Shown: positions 1 through 8,369, numbered from the stretch's first letter. The stretch: DNA of 64,000 nucleotides from Vicingus serpentipes (GCF_007993035.1 NZ_VOOS01000003.1:275501-339500); one strand, 5' to 3'. Numbers and translations: made by a program. Notes: generated from the letters alone by a model not told the origin.

Positions 1-628
1 CATCATGCCACATTTTGTTAAAACTTTGTTGTTTGGCTTGTTGCTGTTCTGGGTGTTTAACCCATCCATAGTGATAAATATAAGCATCAATTGCTTTTAC
101 TTTTAGTTTTTGATTATTAATTCTAAAACCTTGAGCATCTCTATAAGAACGTATTTTTTTATTGTTTTTTATGATTCTGATTTCATGTCTATACCATTTT
201 CTTGATATGCCAACATAGTCGTAAGAGCCATAAAAATGTTTGTATTTAAAGAGTAATCCATCAATTGAAGAATTATTAGCTTCAAGCTCCAATTGTTTTT
301 TAATTTCAGCGTGATATTTTTCGTGTACTATTTCGTCACTTTGGATATAAAAACACCAATCAAAATCTTCAGAAATTGCATCAAAAGCTTTATTTGTTTC
401 GTCTGCTAAAACTTTACCTCCAACTCTTAAATTATCGTCCCAAATAGTTTCAATAATTTTTATTTTAGGTGAATTAATGCTTTTTATGAGTTCAAGTGTA
501 TCATCATCAGAATTTCCGACAGCGACTACAAACTCATCACAAAGAGGTAGAATAGAGTTAATAGATTCAACTACTGGATAGTCAAATTTTAGAGCATTTC
601 TAATTATGGTAAAACCACAAACTTTCAT
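1..628 (-). CDS. Glycosyltransferase family 2 protein (partial, C-terminus beyond left edge)
   Basis: About 209 codons are visible, starting with ATG at 628 and staying open to the window edge; the C-terminus is missing. The translation begins MKVCGFTIIRNALKFDYP. It continues with a segment holding acidic residues (VGNSDDDTLELI) and later FYIQSDEIVHEK, which stands where GT-A fold enzymes carry the DxD-like metal/sugar-nucleotide site. This is the pattern of family 2 glycosyltransferases that act on the cytoplasmic side in surface polysaccharide or glycoprotein synthesis; the substrate cannot be told. The start codon overlaps the purB stop (TAATG shared at 626-630), so the two genes are probably co-transcribed and translationally coupled. 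Recognition of the family is by motif and overall pattern, not by search. Confidence 0.8.
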   Translation of the reverse strand, partial: MKVCGFTIIRNALKFDYPVVESINSILPLCDEFVVAVGNSDDDTLELIKSINSPKIKIIETIWDDNLRVGGKVLADETNKAFDAISEDFDWCFYIQSDEIVHEKYHAEIKKQLELEANNSSIDGLLFKYKHFYGSYDYVGISRKWYRHEIRIIKNNKKIRSYRDAQGFRINNQKLKVKAIDAYIYHYGWVKHPEQQQAKQQSFNKMWHD

Positions 629-1983
629 TAAAATAATTCTACTCCTGTAAAGTTATAAGGAGTGATTTTTTTTAATTCAGCTTTGATTTCATCGTTTACA
701 TTTAATGTTTCAATAAAATCTGCAATAGAGGAAGCTGTAATTTTAGAATTAGTTCTTGTTAATTCTTTTAGCGCTTCATATGGTTTCGGGTAACTTTCTC
801 TTCTTAATACAGTTTGAATAGCTTCTGCAACTACAGCCCAATTATTTTCTAAATCAGCAGCAATTTTATCTTCATTAATTAATAGTTTATTTAATCCTTT
901 TATTAAAGAAGCAAGAGCAATTACAGAATGGCCGATAGGTACCCCAACATTCCTTAAAACAGTAGAATCAGTTAAATCTCTTTGCAAACGAGAAATAGGA
1001 AGTTTAGCCGAAAGGTGTTCAAAAATAGCATTTGCAATTCCTAAGTTTCCTTCAGAATTTTCAAAATCGATTGGATTAACCTTGTGTGGCATTGCAGATG
1101 AACCTATTTCACCTTCTTTAATTTTTTGTTTAAAATAGTCCATAGAGACATAAGTCCAAACATCTCGATCTAAGTCAATTAATATGTTATTTATTCTTTT
1201 TAGACCATCAAATAATGCGGCTAAATTATCGTAATGTTCAATTTGAGTTGTTGTTTGAGAACGATCTAAACCTAATTTCTTGTTTACATAATTATTAGAA
1301 AATTCAATCCAATTGTATTCTGGATAAGCAACGTGATGAGCATTTAAATTTCCAGTTGCGCCACCAAATTTTGCTGAAAAAGGGACAGCTTTAACTTGAG
1401 CTAATTGTTTTTCGATACGCTCAACAAAAACATAAAATTCTTTCCCCAATTTAGTTGGAGAAGCAGGTTGCCCGTGAGTTTTTGCTAACATTGGAATGTT
1501 TTTCCAATCGTTTGCTTTTTGTTTTATTAAATTTAATGCTTCCTCCAATAATGGATAAAAAACATCATTTAAAGCCTCTTTCAAGGTTAAAGGTACAGAA
1601 GTGTTATTGATGTCTTGAGAAGTTAACCCAAAATGAACAAATTCCTTAAATGCAGGGTTAATATTTAATTTGTCGAATTTATCTTTAATAAAATATTCAA
1701 CAGCTTTAACATCGTGGTTGGTTACTTTTTCAGTTTCTTTAACTACTAAAGCATCTTCGTTAGAAAAATTGATGTAAATGTTTCTTAGATCAGAAAAACG
1801 ATTCTTATCAAAATCTTTTAGTTGTGGTAAAGGTAATTCACATAAAGCGATAAAATATTCAATTTCTACTCTTACTCGATATTTAATTAAAGCTTCTTCT
1901 GAAAAGTAAGCTGATAAACTATTTGTAACTCTTCCATATCTTCCATCAATTGGAGAAATAGCTGTTAAAGGAGATAAATTCAT
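628..1983 (-). CDS. purB: Adenylosuccinate lyase
   Basis: PurB splits SAICAR to AICAR plus fumarate and adenylosuccinate to AMP plus fumarate, in cytoplasmic purine synthesis. The 451-residue product has the usual length of the long (E. coli-like) form. The fumarase/lyase superfamily signature SSAMPHKVNP is at about residues 295-304 and carries the flexible catalytic loop serine. THGQPASPT (169-177) and TSQDINNT (121-128) are the other conserved substrate-binding blocks, with the catalytic His in the former. The ATG at 1983 gives the typical N-terminus with ISPIDGRYG. Upstream on this strand TACTTTTG (2013-2006) fits a -7 element. The downstream glycosyltransferase overlaps the stop codon. 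Identification is secure. Confidence 0.97.
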   Translation of the reverse strand: MNLSPLTAISPIDGRYGRVTNSLSAYFSEEALIKYRVRVEIEYFIALCELPLPQLKDFDKNRFSDLRNIYINFSNEDALVVKETEKVTNHDVKAVEYFIKDKFDKLNINPAFKEFVHFGLTSQDINNTSVPLTLKEALNDVFYPLLEEALNLIKQKANDWKNIPMLAKTHGQPASPTKLGKEFYVFVERIEKQLAQVKAVPFSAKFGGATGNLNAHHVAYPEYNWIEFSNNYVNKKLGLDRSQTTTQIEHYDNLAALFDGLKRINNILIDLDRDVWTYVSMDYFKQKIKEGEIGSSAMPHKVNPIDFENSEGNLGIANAIFEHLSAKLPISRLQRDLTDSTVLRNVGVPIGHSVIALASLIKGLNKLLINEDKIAADLENNWAVVAEAIQTVLRRESYPKPYEALKELTRTNSKITASSIADFIETLNVNDEIKAELKKITPYNFTGVELF

Positions 1984-2005
1984 TTCTTAAAAAATTATAA
2001 AAAAA

Positions 2006-2013
2006 CAAAAGTA
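2006..2013 (-). promoter_or_regulatory. Probable -7 promoter element of purB
   Basis: On the minus strand the sequence TACTTTTG matches the Bacteroidota consensus TAnnTTTG, and lies 23 bases upstream of the purB ATG. No good TTTG (-33) partner is visible at the usual 17-23 base spacing, so this is a moderate call. Confidence 0.4.
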
Positions 2014-2082
2014 ACCCTTTTAACTAGAATAAAAGGGGGTTTTATTACGTATATTTGATATAGTTTTTAATACGAAGTTGTT

Positions 2083-2919
2083 ATGTTTAAAAATTTCGGA
2101 ATAGGATTAAGTTCATATGGTAAAGCAATAGAATTATTGTTCTCTAAAGGCTTAATCTGGTATATGATTTTTCCAATTATACTAAATCTGTTGTTTTTAG
2201 TTTTGGGTTGGTTAGGTATTGGTTCATTAACTGATTTTGTAGGAAATTGGTTAGAAGATATTACTAAGATTGAAAAAGATTCTTTTTATGGAGCAGAATA
2301 TTTAACGCCTATTTCTACTTATTTATCAGGAATAGCAAGTGGCTTTGTTTGGGTGTTAATGAAGTTTATTTTCTTCTTCGTATTTGCATATTTTGGAGGT
2401 TATATTGTTGTTATTTGCCTTTCACCTGTTTTTGCATTTTTATCTGAGAAAACAGAAGAAATTTTAACAGGAAATAAGTATAAATTTGATGGAGATCAAA
2501 TGATGAGAGATGTTGTTCGTGGAGTTTTACTAGCATTAAGAAACTTATTTATCGAATTATTTTACATGATAATTATATTTATTTTAGGATTATTTATTCC
2601 TTTAATAGGAGGTATAATAGGTTCTTTTTTCTTATTCTTTATCAGCTCTTACTTTTATGGATTTTCATTTATTGATTATAATAATGAACGGCGAAGAATA
2701 AAATTAAAAGATAGTGTTCAATTTATGAGAGCTAATAAAGGAATGGCAATTGCAAATGGGATGGTTTTTTCAATTTTTTTATTAATTCCTTTTTGTGGAA
2801 CGACCTTAGCCGGTTTTGTTGCGATTATTTCTGTTATTGCGGCAACAGTTTCAACTCATAAAATAGTAGATTTGTCAAATAATCCATACGCTCAAAACTA
2901 CACACCCATTGAAGATTAA
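2083..2919 (+). CDS. EI24 domain-containing membrane protein
   Basis: A 278-residue integral membrane protein with several hydrophobic stretches, at about residues 22-45, 82-120, 145-190 and 222-255. The N-terminal pattern FGIGLSSYGKAIELLF and the later S-x-x-Y-x-x-x-F-I-D-Y-x-x-E-R block resemble the EI24/CysZ family (Pfam EI24). CysZ is a sulfate permease in some bacteria, but many Bacteroidota members of the family have no assigned substrate. No sulfate-assimilation gene lies nearby, so a sulfate role is not supported here. The last 11 bases overlap the next gene, mqnA, suggesting one transcript. TATATTTG at 2050-2057 is a candidate -7 element. Family assignment is fairly sure, function unknown. 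Confidence 0.75.
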   Translation: MFKNFGIGLSSYGKAIELLFSKGLIWYMIFPIILNLLFLVLGWLGIGSLTDFVGNWLEDITKIEKDSFYGAEYLTPISTYLSGIASGFVWVLMKFIFFFVFAYFGGYIVVICLSPVFAFLSEKTEEILTGNKYKFDGDQMMRDVVRGVLLALRNLFIELFYMIIIFILGLFIPLIGGIIGSFFLFFISSYFYGFSFIDYNNERRRIKLKDSVQFMRANKGMAIANGMVFSIFLLIPFCGTTLAGFVAIISVIAATVSTHKIVDLSNNPYAQNYTPIED

Positions 2920-3661
2920 AATCTCATTAGTATCTTACTTAAATACGTTGCCGTTTTTATACGGAATTAATAAAACAGCTTTTAATAACGAAACTGAATT
3001 ACAATCAGATATTCCTTCTGTTTGTGCACAAAAGTTAATAAATAAAGATGTAGATTTAGGCTTGGTTCCAGTAGCAACTTTACCTTACTTAAAGGATTAT
3101 CATATCGTTTCAGACTATTGTATTGGAGCAAAAGGAAAAGTAAATTCAGTGTTATTGTTAAGCGATGTCCCACTTAATGAAATAGAAGAAGTGTATTTAG
3201 ATTATCAATCTAGAACATCAATAAACCTAACAAAGGTTTTGGCTAAAAACTATTGGAATATTGCACCTAAATGGAAAAATTCTGAAGCAGGTTATGAAAA
3301 TCACATATTAGGAAAAACAGCAGGTGTAATTATTGGCGATAGAACTTTTAATTTAAATAAAGAATACAAGTTCAAATACGATTTAGCTGAAGAGTGGTTT
3401 AACTTCACTCAATTACCATTTGCCTTTGCATGTTGGGTATCTAATAAAGAATTAGATAAAAGTTTTATTGAAGAATTTAATAATGCTTTATCTTTTGGAG
3501 TTAGTCATATTCCAGAATCAATTTCACTAGCAAATAATGATCAAGTTCATGAAAAAGATTTGCTTAAATATTTAACTGAGGATATTGATTACAATTTAGA
3601 TAATGACAAAAGAAAGTCTATTCAATTATTCTTAGAATATTTAACAGAAATTACTGATTAA
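2909..3661 (+). CDS. mqnA: Chorismate dehydratase (futalosine pathway menaquinone synthesis)
   Basis: MqnA converts chorismate to 3-enolpyruvyl-benzoate, the entry step of the futalosine route to menaquinone. The 250-residue product has the family's periplasmic-binding-protein-like fold pattern: SLVSYLNTLPFLYGI near residues 6-20, SDIPSVCAQKL with the ligand-site serine, DLGLVPVATLP, and DYQSRTSINLTKVL around residue 98. The gene starts with TTG at 2909, inside the 3' end of the membrane-protein gene (11-base overlap). No ATG in frame would keep the conserved N-terminus, so the TTG start is well supported. The partner genes mqnD (44 kb) and a UbiA/MqnP-type prenyltransferase (55 kb) lie elsewhere in the window, which supports a working futalosine pathway. 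Confidence 0.9.
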   Translation: MKIKISLVSYLNTLPFLYGINKTAFNNETELQSDIPSVCAQKLINKDVDLGLVPVATLPYLKDYHIVSDYCIGAKGKVNSVLLLSDVPLNEIEEVYLDYQSRTSINLTKVLAKNYWNIAPKWKNSEAGYENHILGKTAGVIIGDRTFNLNKEYKFKYDLAEEWFNFTQLPFAFACWVSNKELDKSFIEEFNNALSFGVSHIPESISLANNDQVHEKDLLKYLTEDIDYNLDNDKRKSIQLFLEYLTEITD

Positions 3662-3723
3662 TAGCTTTTTATTAAACTCTTTTTTCCTTTCAATATTAGT
3701 TTTTATATTTAGACCTTATTCGC

Positions 3724-3731
3724 TATTTTTG
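3724..3731 (+). promoter_or_regulatory. Probable -7 promoter element for the TPR/beta-propeller gene
   Basis: TATTTTTG matches TAnnTTTG. It lies 71 bases upstream of the ATG at 3803, in the only non-coding gap before this two-gene unit. No clear -33 TTTG is seen. Confidence 0.35.
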
Positions 3732-3802
3732 TTTCGTTTCATCAAAATGGCATAAAATATGCAATTAGATTAAACACTATTAAAATTGAAATTACAACCC
3801 TT

Positions 3803-5434
3803 ATGAAAAATAAATTTACGCTACTACTTTCCCTAATCTTAAGCCTTAACTCATTTGTACTAAATGCCCAAGATAAAACAACCGGTAAAATTGGTTATAA
3901 AATGAAAATGAGCGAAGCTCGTCATGAATATTTGAATGGCAACATTAGAGGGGGGTTATTAATTTATAGAGAGTTGTTAAAAGAGTTTACCAACGATGCT
4001 ATGGTAAATTATAGAATGGGGGAATGTTATCTTGATTTAAAAGAATGGAGTTTAGCTGTTGAGTATCTTCAAAATGCTAAAAATATTGATGAAAATGTTG
4101 TTCCTGAATTATATTATCAATTGGGTGTTGCCTATCATAGAAACAATCAGTTAGATAACGCTTCTGAGGCATTCAATACTTATTTACCAAAATCTAAGAA
4201 AAGGGATAGAGAAGTTTACGATGTAAATACTATGCTCACCCAAGTTGACTTTGCTAAAAAAATGATTAACTCACCAGTTAAAGTTGAAATAACCAACTTA
4301 GGGAAAAATATTAACTCAAGAGGAGGAGATTATTCTCCGTCAATTTCTGCAGATGGAAAAACGTTAATATTTACTTCTAGACGTTCTGATACTAAAGGTG
4401 GAGGGGTTGATAAAGCTGGTGATTATAAATATTTTGAAGATATTTATTTATCAGAATGGGACTCAGCTAAAGGTGATTGGGGAAAAGCACAGCCAATCGA
4501 AGGAAAGTTAAATACAGAAGGACACGATGCTAGTTTAAGTATTTCTCCAGATGGTTCTCAAATATTTATTTATCGCAATGATGGTAAAATATATATAGGG
4601 GATATTTTTGTTTCTAAAAAACGAACTTCTGGCTCTTGGGGTAACCCTAAAGATATGGAGAAGCCAATTAACTCTTCATATTTTGAAAGTTCAGCATCTT
4701 TATCTGCAGATGGTAACAAGTTATATTTTGTTAGTGAAAGAGAAGGAAATAAAAATGGAGCTCAAGGTAGAGGTGATATATATGTCGTTGAAAAAATTAC
4801 TAAATCTACTTGGGGTGAACCTAAAAATTTAGGACCAATAATTAATACTCCTAAAGATGAAATTTCAGTATTTATTCATCCAGATGGTAAAACATTATTT
4901 TTTAGTTCAAAAGGTCATTTATCAATGGGAGGTTATGATATTTTTATGTCTAAATTACAAATGGACGGAACATGGTCTAAGCCAGAAAATTTAGGCTATC
5001 CAATTAACACTATTGATGATGATGTTCACTTTATATTAAGTACAGATGGTAGAATTGGCCACTATTCTACCGTAAGAACAGACGGGTTGGGTGAAAGAGA
5101 CATTTATAAAATAGATTTATCAAACTATGATTTATTAAAAGGTGTTCAGGTTAACTTATCAATTTTAAAAGGAAGAATTTCATCGACAAATAAGGATGAA
5201 TCAGTTCAAGGCGAAATTGAGTTTAAAAACGATAAAGGTGAAGTTGTAGCAAAAACAAATGCTGATGATGAGGGCAACTATTTCATAACCTTATCGGGTA
5301 ATCAAAAATATTCACTTTTAATTAACGCTGAAGGGTTTGAATCAAAGACTAGTGAAGTATCTCTTCCTTTAGGTGAAACTACTACACATATTCAAGTAGA
5401 AAACTATCAAATGACACCTGTAGTTGGTCAATAA
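3803..5434 (+). CDS. Secreted/periplasmic TPR plus WD40-like (PD40) beta-propeller protein, PorE-like without OmpA domain
   Basis: The 543-residue protein opens with a signal peptide ending near residue 23 (LNSFVLNAQ). Residues ~30-140 look like tetratricopeptide repeats (YRMGECYLDLKEWSLAVEYL). Residues ~160-435 hold repeated PD40 blades such as SPSISADGKTLIFTSRR, SLSISPDGSQIFIYRND, SASLSADGNKLYFVSERE and SVFIHPDGKTLFFSSKG. Residues ~455-535 form a carboxypeptidase-regulatory-like beta domain (GEIEFKNDKGEVVAKTNADD). This is the order seen in PorE-type T9SS/envelope proteins of Bacteroidota, but the C-terminal OmpA peptidoglycan-binding domain expected after it is absent and the protein ends at PVVGQ. 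The stop codon overlaps the next ATG (TAATG), so the following small gene is coupled. Cargo or partner is unknown. Confidence 0.8.
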   Translation: MKNKFTLLLSLILSLNSFVLNAQDKTTGKIGYKMKMSEARHEYLNGNIRGGLLIYRELLKEFTNDAMVNYRMGECYLDLKEWSLAVEYLQNAKNIDENVVPELYYQLGVAYHRNNQLDNASEAFNTYLPKSKKRDREVYDVNTMLTQVDFAKKMINSPVKVEITNLGKNINSRGGDYSPSISADGKTLIFTSRRSDTKGGGVDKAGDYKYFEDIYLSEWDSAKGDWGKAQPIEGKLNTEGHDASLSISPDGSQIFIYRNDGKIYIGDIFVSKKRTSGSWGNPKDMEKPINSSYFESSASLSADGNKLYFVSEREGNKNGAQGRGDIYVVEKITKSTWGEPKNLGPIINTPKDEISVFIHPDGKTLFFSSKGHLSMGGYDIFMSKLQMDGTWSKPENLGYPINTIDDDVHFILSTDGRIGHYSTVRTDGLGERDIYKIDLSNYDLLKGVQVNLSILKGRISSTNKDESVQGEIEFKNDKGEVVAKTNADDEGNYFITLSGNQKYSLLINAEGFESKTSEVSLPLGETTTHIQVENYQMTPVVGQ

Positions 5435-5784
5435 TGCTAGAATTAAAGACCTTATTAGTAGATAAAGAAGAAGGTAAGTTTAAAATCTATTCTAAGTTTC
5501 TTGGATTTAAGCTTGGTGAGTGGAATAATTTTAAAGAAATTAATTACGTTGCTATTTCTAAAGTTCGCTTTGCAAGAACAGTTGTTTCCCCTAAATTAAA
5601 CGGAAATCAAAAATGTACTTCTGATTTTACTGACTTTAAGTTTGTGGTTTTTATTTGTAAAGATTCAAGAATTAAACACCTAGTTTTTAAAGGGGAATAT
5701 GAAGATGCAAAGGTTGTAACTAAAAAAGTAGCAGAATATTTAGGAGTGGAAGTAGTTGATTATACAAAAGATAAAGAGATTTAG
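5434..5784 (+). CDS. Conserved-looking hypothetical protein (116 aa)
   Basis: I do not recognise this family. The ATG shares its A with the stop of the preceding beta-propeller gene, so the two are almost certainly translated from one message. The protein has no signal peptide or membrane segment. It starts MLELKTLLVDKEEGKFKIY and carries alternating hydrophobic/charged stretches (KFVVFICKDSRIKHLVFKG) that suggest a small beta-rich domain, followed by a C-terminal helix (EDAKVVTKKVAEYLGVEVV). It may be a cytoplasmic PH-like or similar small domain, but this is only a guess from the strand-rich pattern and final helix. The last four bases overlap the convergent YigZ gene. Confidence 0.65.
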   Translation: MLELKTLLVDKEEGKFKIYSKFLGFKLGEWNNFKEINYVAISKVRFARTVVSPKLNGNQKCTSDFTDFKFVVFICKDSRIKHLVFKGEYEDAKVVTKKVAEYLGVEVVDYTKDKEI

Positions 5785-6389
5785 ATAGTTCTCAAAAACT
5801 CAATTTTCACATTTTCAATTTTTTCAAATTCAGTTATTACTTGCTCAGCTTCTTTTGTTCTTATATTAAATTCTATTGAGCAATTATTTTCAAAAACTTG
5901 GTTGGTAACGTTTAGGTTATGGAGTTTTATAAAGTTCATTACATCACTCATAGCCGCGTAATCGAATTTAATCGTATAGAAATGATTAACTGTTCTTTTT
6001 ACAATTTTAGCATTATTAATGGCATCTCTTGCAGCTTCTTTATAAGCAGTTATTAATCCACCAACACCAAGTTTTGTTCCACCAAAATAGCGAATAACTA
6101 TAATTGTAACATTTGTAATATTACTAGATAATAACTGTCCATAGATAGGTTTTCCTGCAGAGTTGTTTGGTTCACCGTCATCACTATAACGATATTCATT
6201 TTCAGTAAGTCCTAGTCTAAAAGCATAACAATGATGACGAGCATCATGATAGTCTTTTTTTAGTTGAGTAAGATGTTCTTTAAATTCTTCTTCATTATAA
6301 ATAGGGTATGCAAAAGCAATGAATTTACTTCCTTTCTCTTTATAAACTCCTTCGCTTGGTTGTTTTATAGTAAAATAAGCATCAGTCAT
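5781..6389 (-). CDS. YigZ/IMPACT (UPF0029) family protein
   Basis: The 202-residue product has the IMPACT-type N-terminal domain. Its markers are KGSKFIAFAYPIYNEEEF near residues 20-37, the histidines of KKDYHDARHHCYAFRLG, the segment RYSDDGEPNNSAGKPIYGQL at about 67-86, and IRYFGGTKLGVGGLITAY at about 99-116. The C-terminal half is the DUF1949 domain. E. coli YigZ and the eukaryotic IMPACT/Yih1 proteins bind translation-related partners or nucleic acid; the bacterial role is not settled. It is the last gene of a ribD - DMT transporter - yigZ run, with its ATG abutting the transporter's stop codon. The 3' end overlaps the convergent hypothetical gene by four bases. Confidence 0.9.
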   Translation of the reverse strand: MTDAYFTIKQPSEGVYKEKGSKFIAFAYPIYNEEEFKEHLTQLKKDYHDARHHCYAFRLGLTENEYRYSDDGEPNNSAGKPIYGQLLSSNITNVTIIVIRYFGGTKLGVGGLITAYKEAARDAINNAKIVKRTVNHFYTIKFDYAAMSDVMNFIKLHNLNVTNQVFENNCSIEFNIRTKEAEQVITEFEKIENVKIEFLRTI

Positions 6390-7256
6390 CTAAGCAAAAG
6401 TAATGATGAATATTGCTATGATAGCGATTCCTAATCCTAACCAATTATATAACGACAAATGCTCTTTAAAAAGTAATTTGCCAACTATAGCTGAAATAAC
6501 AATAACTCCCATACTAACAACAGGAAAAACTTGAGAAGCTTCTAAGCCAGAACTTTCTAATGCATTAAAGAAAAATACTAGAGAAGCATAATTTGGAATT
6601 CCTAGAGCTATACCACCAATTACATTTTTAATAGACAGTTTTAGCTTTGATTTTATTGATTTGAAAAGAAGAATAACTAGACCAGAAAGTCCTGCCATCA
6701 TAAACAAAACAATAAAAAATAGTGTTTTTTCATTGTCGTTAACAGCAGTTTGTTGAGCATGATTAAAAATAGAGTCAGCAACACCTTGTCCTACAAAAAC
6801 AAGTATAATAAGCCACAAATATTTTTTATCAAAGTTTAATTTCTTGTTTTTTGTTGAAGACAAATAGATACTAATTGCAGCTAATCCAAAAGCGATTAGT
6901 TTCGATAAACTTATTTTTTCATTAGGATAAATTATTATGGCGACAGCAACAGGAATAAACAACGAAAGTTTATTGGCGACTGTAGTTATTGCAATGCCTA
7001 CCTTTTGAGTTCCAGTTGCATAGAAATTAAAAACAATAATAAATAAAAATCCAATTGCTATAGCATGGTATATAAAGTCAGAATGTAAAACTTCGCTTAC
7101 AACAATAGATTGTTTGGTGAATAATAAGGCACAAAATCCAGCCGTGATGTAATTAACAATTAACGCTTGTAAATTGTCAATTTTTAGTTTGTCAAAAAAC
7201 TTAAAAATTATGATTAAGATGTTAAACGCTAGGATAGTAAGTACAATATCAATCAT
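6390..7256 (-). CDS. EamA/DMT superfamily transporter
   Basis: A 288-residue polytopic protein with about ten hydrophobic segments spaced as two five-helix halves, as in EamA (drug/metabolite transporter) permeases. Conserved-type features are the glycine/proline-rich end of helix segments (GIALGIPNYASLVFFFNALE, about residues 214-233) and the C-terminal LGLGIAIIAIFIITFA. The substrate cannot be read from sequence. It lies between ribD, with which it overlaps by 8 bases, and yigZ, so it is in a single transcription unit. A link to riboflavin or precursor transport is only a guess from position. Confidence 0.85.
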   Translation of the reverse strand: MIDIVLTILAFNILIIIFKFFDKLKIDNLQALIVNYITAGFCALLFTKQSIVVSEVLHSDFIYHAIAIGFLFIIVFNFYATGTQKVGIAITTVANKLSLFIPVAVAIIIYPNEKISLSKLIAFGLAAISIYLSSTKNKKLNFDKKYLWLIILVFVGQGVADSIFNHAQQTAVNDNEKTLFFIVLFMMAGLSGLVILLFKSIKSKLKLSIKNVIGGIALGIPNYASLVFFFNALESSGLEASQVFPVVSMGVIVISAIVGKLLFKEHLSLYNWLGLGIAIIAIFIITFA

Positions 7257-8301
7257 TATAATAAATGCTTAGTTTATCCGTACTTATTTTTTGCTCAGTT
7301 GTTACAATTTTATTAACTAGAGGGGCTTTCAATCCATTACCAAATTGTTTTTGTCCAATAAAAATTCTAGCTTCATCCCATAAATCATTATCAATAAAAG
7401 TTTGAAGTAGTTGTTTACCACCTTCAATAATAATAGACTGTATATTTTTATTATAGAGCTCGGTTAAAATTTGGTCTATAATATTATTAGTAGAATCAAT
7501 TTTACAAAATTCAATATTTGGTTGATTCTCCTTTTCTAAAGTAGTAAAAAATAGAGTAGGAGTACTTTTGTCAAATATGTTTAAATTTTGTGGTAAACGA
7601 TTATTTAAATCTAGAACGATGCGCAAAGGGTTTTTACCAGCCCATTCTCTAACATTTAGTTTAGGATTATCGTTTATCGCTGTATTTGTTGCAATCATTA
7701 TAGCAGCCTCTTCACTTCTCCATTTATGAACTAACTTTTTACTTAGTGGAGTTGTAATCCAATTATCTATTTTGATATTATCAGGATAGTTGTTTGATCT
7801 TTCCACATCAATAAATCCATCTTTGGTTTCAGCCCATTTAAGAATTATATAGGGTCTTTTTTTATTGTGAAAAGTAAAAAATCGTTTGTTTAAAGCTAAA
7901 CTTTCTAATTCTAATATACCAATCACCACTTCAATTCCAACCGATTTTAATTTTTCAATTCCTTTGCCAGAAACTTTACTAAAACTATCAACACAACCAA
8001 TTACAACTTTTGGAATTTTGTATTCAACAATTAGGTTTGCACACGGAGGTGTTTTGCCATAATGTGCACAAGGTTCAAGATTAACATAAAGTGTACTATC
8101 TTTTAATAGTTCTTTATTTTTTACTGAATTAATTGCATTTACTTCGGCATGTGCTTCTCCATATTTTTGATGATAACCTTCGCCTATAATTTTATTTTTA
8201 TAAACGATTACACAACCTACCATTGGATTCGGGGCAACATTTCCTAAACCTTTTTTTGCTAACTCTAGGCAGCGTAGCATGTAAATTTTATCGATATTCA
8301 T
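7249..8301 (-). CDS. ribD: Bifunctional diaminohydroxyphosphoribosylaminopyrimidine deaminase / 5-amino-6-(5-phosphoribosylamino)uracil reductase
   Basis: RibD carries out the second and third steps of riboflavin synthesis: deamination of the pyrimidine ring, then NADPH reduction of the ribosyl side chain. The N-terminal deaminase domain shows the zinc site HAEVNAI and PCAHYGKTPPCA (about residues 47-85). The C-terminal reductase domain shows ILKWAETKDGFID and IIIEGGKQLLQTFID. Length (about 350) is normal. An ATG at 8310 is also in frame, but it lies inside the putative -7 element TACCTTTG (8315-8308), so I favour the ATG at 8301, which also gives the usual short N-terminus before YMLRCLELA. 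The stop overlaps the downstream transporter by 8 bases. Confidence 0.95.
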   Translation of the reverse strand: MNIDKIYMLRCLELAKKGLGNVAPNPMVGCVIVYKNKIIGEGYHQKYGEAHAEVNAINSVKNKELLKDSTLYVNLEPCAHYGKTPPCANLIVEYKIPKVVIGCVDSFSKVSGKGIEKLKSVGIEVVIGILELESLALNKRFFTFHNKKRPYIILKWAETKDGFIDVERSNNYPDNIKIDNWITTPLSKKLVHKWRSEEAAIMIATNTAINDNPKLNVREWAGKNPLRIVLDLNNRLPQNLNIFDKSTPTLFFTTLEKENQPNIEFCKIDSTNNIIDQILTELYNKNIQSIIIEGGKQLLQTFIDNDLWDEARIFIGQKQFGNGLKAPLVNKIVTTEQKISTDKLSIYYND

Positions 8302-8307
8302 CTTTAC

Positions 8308-8315
8308 CAAAGGTA
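8308..8315 (-). promoter_or_regulatory. Putative -7 element of ribD, deciding the start codon
   Basis: Minus-strand TACCTTTG matches TAnnTTTG. Transcription would begin around 8301-8303, at or beside the ATG chosen for ribD, implying a nearly leaderless message. The upstream ATG at 8310 would then not be transcribed. No strong -33 box is visible. Confidence 0.4.
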
Positions 8316-8369
8316 CTTTTTTTAATAAAAAATACTAACTTCATCTTTCTAAAAAATAAAGACAAAAAC

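Noticed and set aside
8223-8369. 49-codon upstream extension of the M42 peptidase frame
   Set aside because: It runs antisense to the ribD start and across its promoter, and family members begin near the ATG at 8370.
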